In this document: positions 62,270 through 64,000 of the stretch, piece after piece
Layout of the letters: every line of letters starts with the position of its first letter
How positions within the stretch are numbered: position 1 is the first letter of the stretch
DNA from: Pictodentalium vernedei
Taxonomy: Eukaryota; Mollusca; Scaphopoda; Dentaliida; Dentaliidae
Direction of reading: 5' to 3'
Assembly (NCBI GenBank): GCA_031216915.1
Contig: CM062293.1
Location: 149,304,285-149,368,284 of the forward strand
DNA: 64,000 nucleotides
The notes under the pieces: generated by a model
Told to the model about the DNA's origin: nothing
Database searches by the model: none
The model's input: the letters and a program-made list of their open reading frames with translations, nothing else
Position numbers and translations under genes: made by a program

Positions 62270-64000
62270 TTACGCCACTGGTTTTGAATAAGCATTTCAT
62301 AACTGCGAGACTCCGGCGAGAAACTGTATCATCGGCAAGCTTTGAGGAAGTAGGTGTAAATGACAGAAGTTATCGCTTCGTGGCATTTAGAAATATTTTG
62401 CCTTCAGAAACGTGAAGTATAACACTTCTCGCTTATCTTAGAAATTCTTCATCTAAAAGCTGTGAAAAGTAAACCGAGTTTCTTCCTTTAAAGTAAAATT
62501 ATGTAGTTTCGTTCACGTCTTGTATAACTAGAGGAAACGTTTCTACCATAGTTTGGGTCTTAGAACAATAAAACTTGTTTAAGAGCTAAACTTGCAGTTA
62601 TCCAGACGAAGTTACCTCGAAAAGTACAGTGTCAATTCGGTCAGTTTTTGACACAAAAACTATTGCCCCAAGAACCACCTCCACCACAACGGCAGATGCG
62701 AACTGGCCGTATGGTCCACCAGGAAAATTCCCGGTAGGCTTCATAGGCCCCACGCTTGATGCACCCCAACACCTGTAGGTGTGTGAAATTTCGTGAAAAT
62801 GTCCAAAAATCGGAATGGATCTGATTGCATTGACTGCCGGTATATCGAAATGTTCTCTATGCCACTTTTCACAACTGGGTGGTTCACTTTGACGGGCTGT
62901 GTTGGGGTTATTCTCCATCCGGGATCTGTCGGGTAAGTTTTTTTTTAAATCGAAGGGCTATTTTTTAGGCTACGAGTGCCTGGCGTCAGAACAATGGGGC
63001 GTCACCTAGGTAGGTGATTTTGAGTCGAGTGGCGATGCACAGAAGTTGTACCCAGGCATTTCGTGAGCCCTATTATTCGAAGAGAGATAATATCTGCTAC
63101 ATTAAAGTAAGCTGGTTGGGATTGGGAAACATCAGTCCAACTGATAAAGTAAAAGGCTGTGGTTCTTACCTCTCCATTTGAATGAAATTGATAAAATCAG
63201 CCGTAGCGATGACTTTTCACATAAAAAACACGTCACAGCGCCCGAACAGAACACCACAGCGTCGAATTGCACATCACAGCGTGAAACCGATTAGTTGGTG
63301 TGTGTGTATGCTCTACCGACGTTTTTTTTAACGGCTCTCAAAGTGTGAAATCTTTCAAAAACATCTCCTGAAAAAATCTCCAAATATCTGCTCGGATGCA
63401 TGAAAATGGGGGTTTTGGGACCCTGGAATTTAAAATTTTCATACCGACGACCATCCATCGCCCGATCCAGCCCCCCCCCCCCCCACCCACCCACAGTTTG
63501 AAAATCGTCCCACAACCGCTAAATATAGACAGCCAAGACTTCACCAGACACCACTGCTAAGTGAATTTCTTTTACCCTAACAGGAGGGTGAAAAGAATAA
63601 GGATTCTTCTGGCTTTTTAAAGCCACTTTTATAATCTAGGAGAAGAATCAAACGAATACATCACGCGAATCAAAATTGATTCTCATTGTTTTTTCTTGCG
63701 AGAATCATTTGCGCGAATCGATTCTGATTCTCGCATAAATTTCAAGCCACGCTACCGATATATATATCCGGTGAAAAATATTGAAGGAAAACTGTCTCGA
63801 TGGCAGTAATGATGACAATGGCTGAAGACTGAAAACGATCATTGGCCTTCTTTTCAAATTCATCTGGTACAAATTACTGATCTCCATGCAAGTAGAGTGA
63901 TGTAACGTGAGCAAAACGTTGCAATGAAATCTGCCGCCACCCCCTCATAGATGGTGTCAGGTACATACCATTCAACGGTTTGTTTTCCTTATAAGGTAAC
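62270..64000. other. Unassigned sequence
   Basis: Several frames of 60-110 codons overlap on both strands without recognisable domains. C/G runs occur near 60945-60964 (just upstream of this block) and 63472-63484. A short GAATC-rich palindromic patch lies at 63655-63740 (GAATCAAAATTGATTC; GCGAATCGATTCTGATTCTC). Confidence 0.4.

Noticed and set aside
62598..62918. 106-codon minus-strand ORF as a gene
   Set aside because: No recognisable domain, no paired repeat or second copy, and a length within chance expectation.

Overview
This window is a piece of a repeat-dense metazoan genome, most likely a marine invertebrate. I infer that from the mix of 5S- and tRNA-headed SINEs, several APE-type LINE clades, Tc1 elements and abundant TTAA-flanked palindromic MITEs, and from the lack of any prokaryotic gene organisation. 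I find no convincing host protein-coding gene. Almost everything that can be interpreted is mobile DNA, often nested, so the window reads as a record of insertions. Family names used below (PalA, PalB, PalC, PalE, K, J, G, LINE-A/B/C, SINE-1/2) are local labels.

Layout. 1-2.8 kb: remnants of a CR1-like LINE and the 3' end of LINE-A. 2.8-6 kb: palindromic repeats and a SINE. 6.0-9.8 kb: element K, an inverted dimer of an unclassified TIR element carrying an unrecognised basic, proline-rich ORF; an ORF-less K copy with both TIRs lies at 21.0-22.4 kb. 10-32 kb: SINE-1 copies, PalA/PalB MITEs, foldbacks and a deleted Tc1 element (26.4-27.6 kb). 32.2-35.5 kb: an element filled by a 153-bp satellite array, inserted into a J repeat. 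36.8 kb: the clearest 5S-rRNA-headed SINE. 39.3-41.0 and 45.4-48.35 kb: two nearly identical 5'-truncated LINE-B copies. 48.7-52.3 kb: LINE-C with an open 1047-codon EN-RT frame. 52.9-59.1 kb: nearly complete LINE-A (ORF1, ORF2, long 3' UTR with GA microsatellites). 59.2-64 kb: MITEs, a SINE, a decayed Tc1 element and unassigned sequence.

How the parts relate. SINE-1 copies share one body (core CTTGGGCAAGACACTTAACC) but carry either a tRNA-like or a 5S-rRNA-like promoter head and either of two tails. One tail is shared with repeat G, suggesting a common LINE machinery. PalA and PalB share a central hairpin but have different arms. Two filled/empty-site comparisons inside the window show that they duplicate TTAA, as piggyBac-type elements do. 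LINE-A ORF1 and ORF2 lie in one frame separated by a single TAA, with no AUG near the start of the endonuclease.
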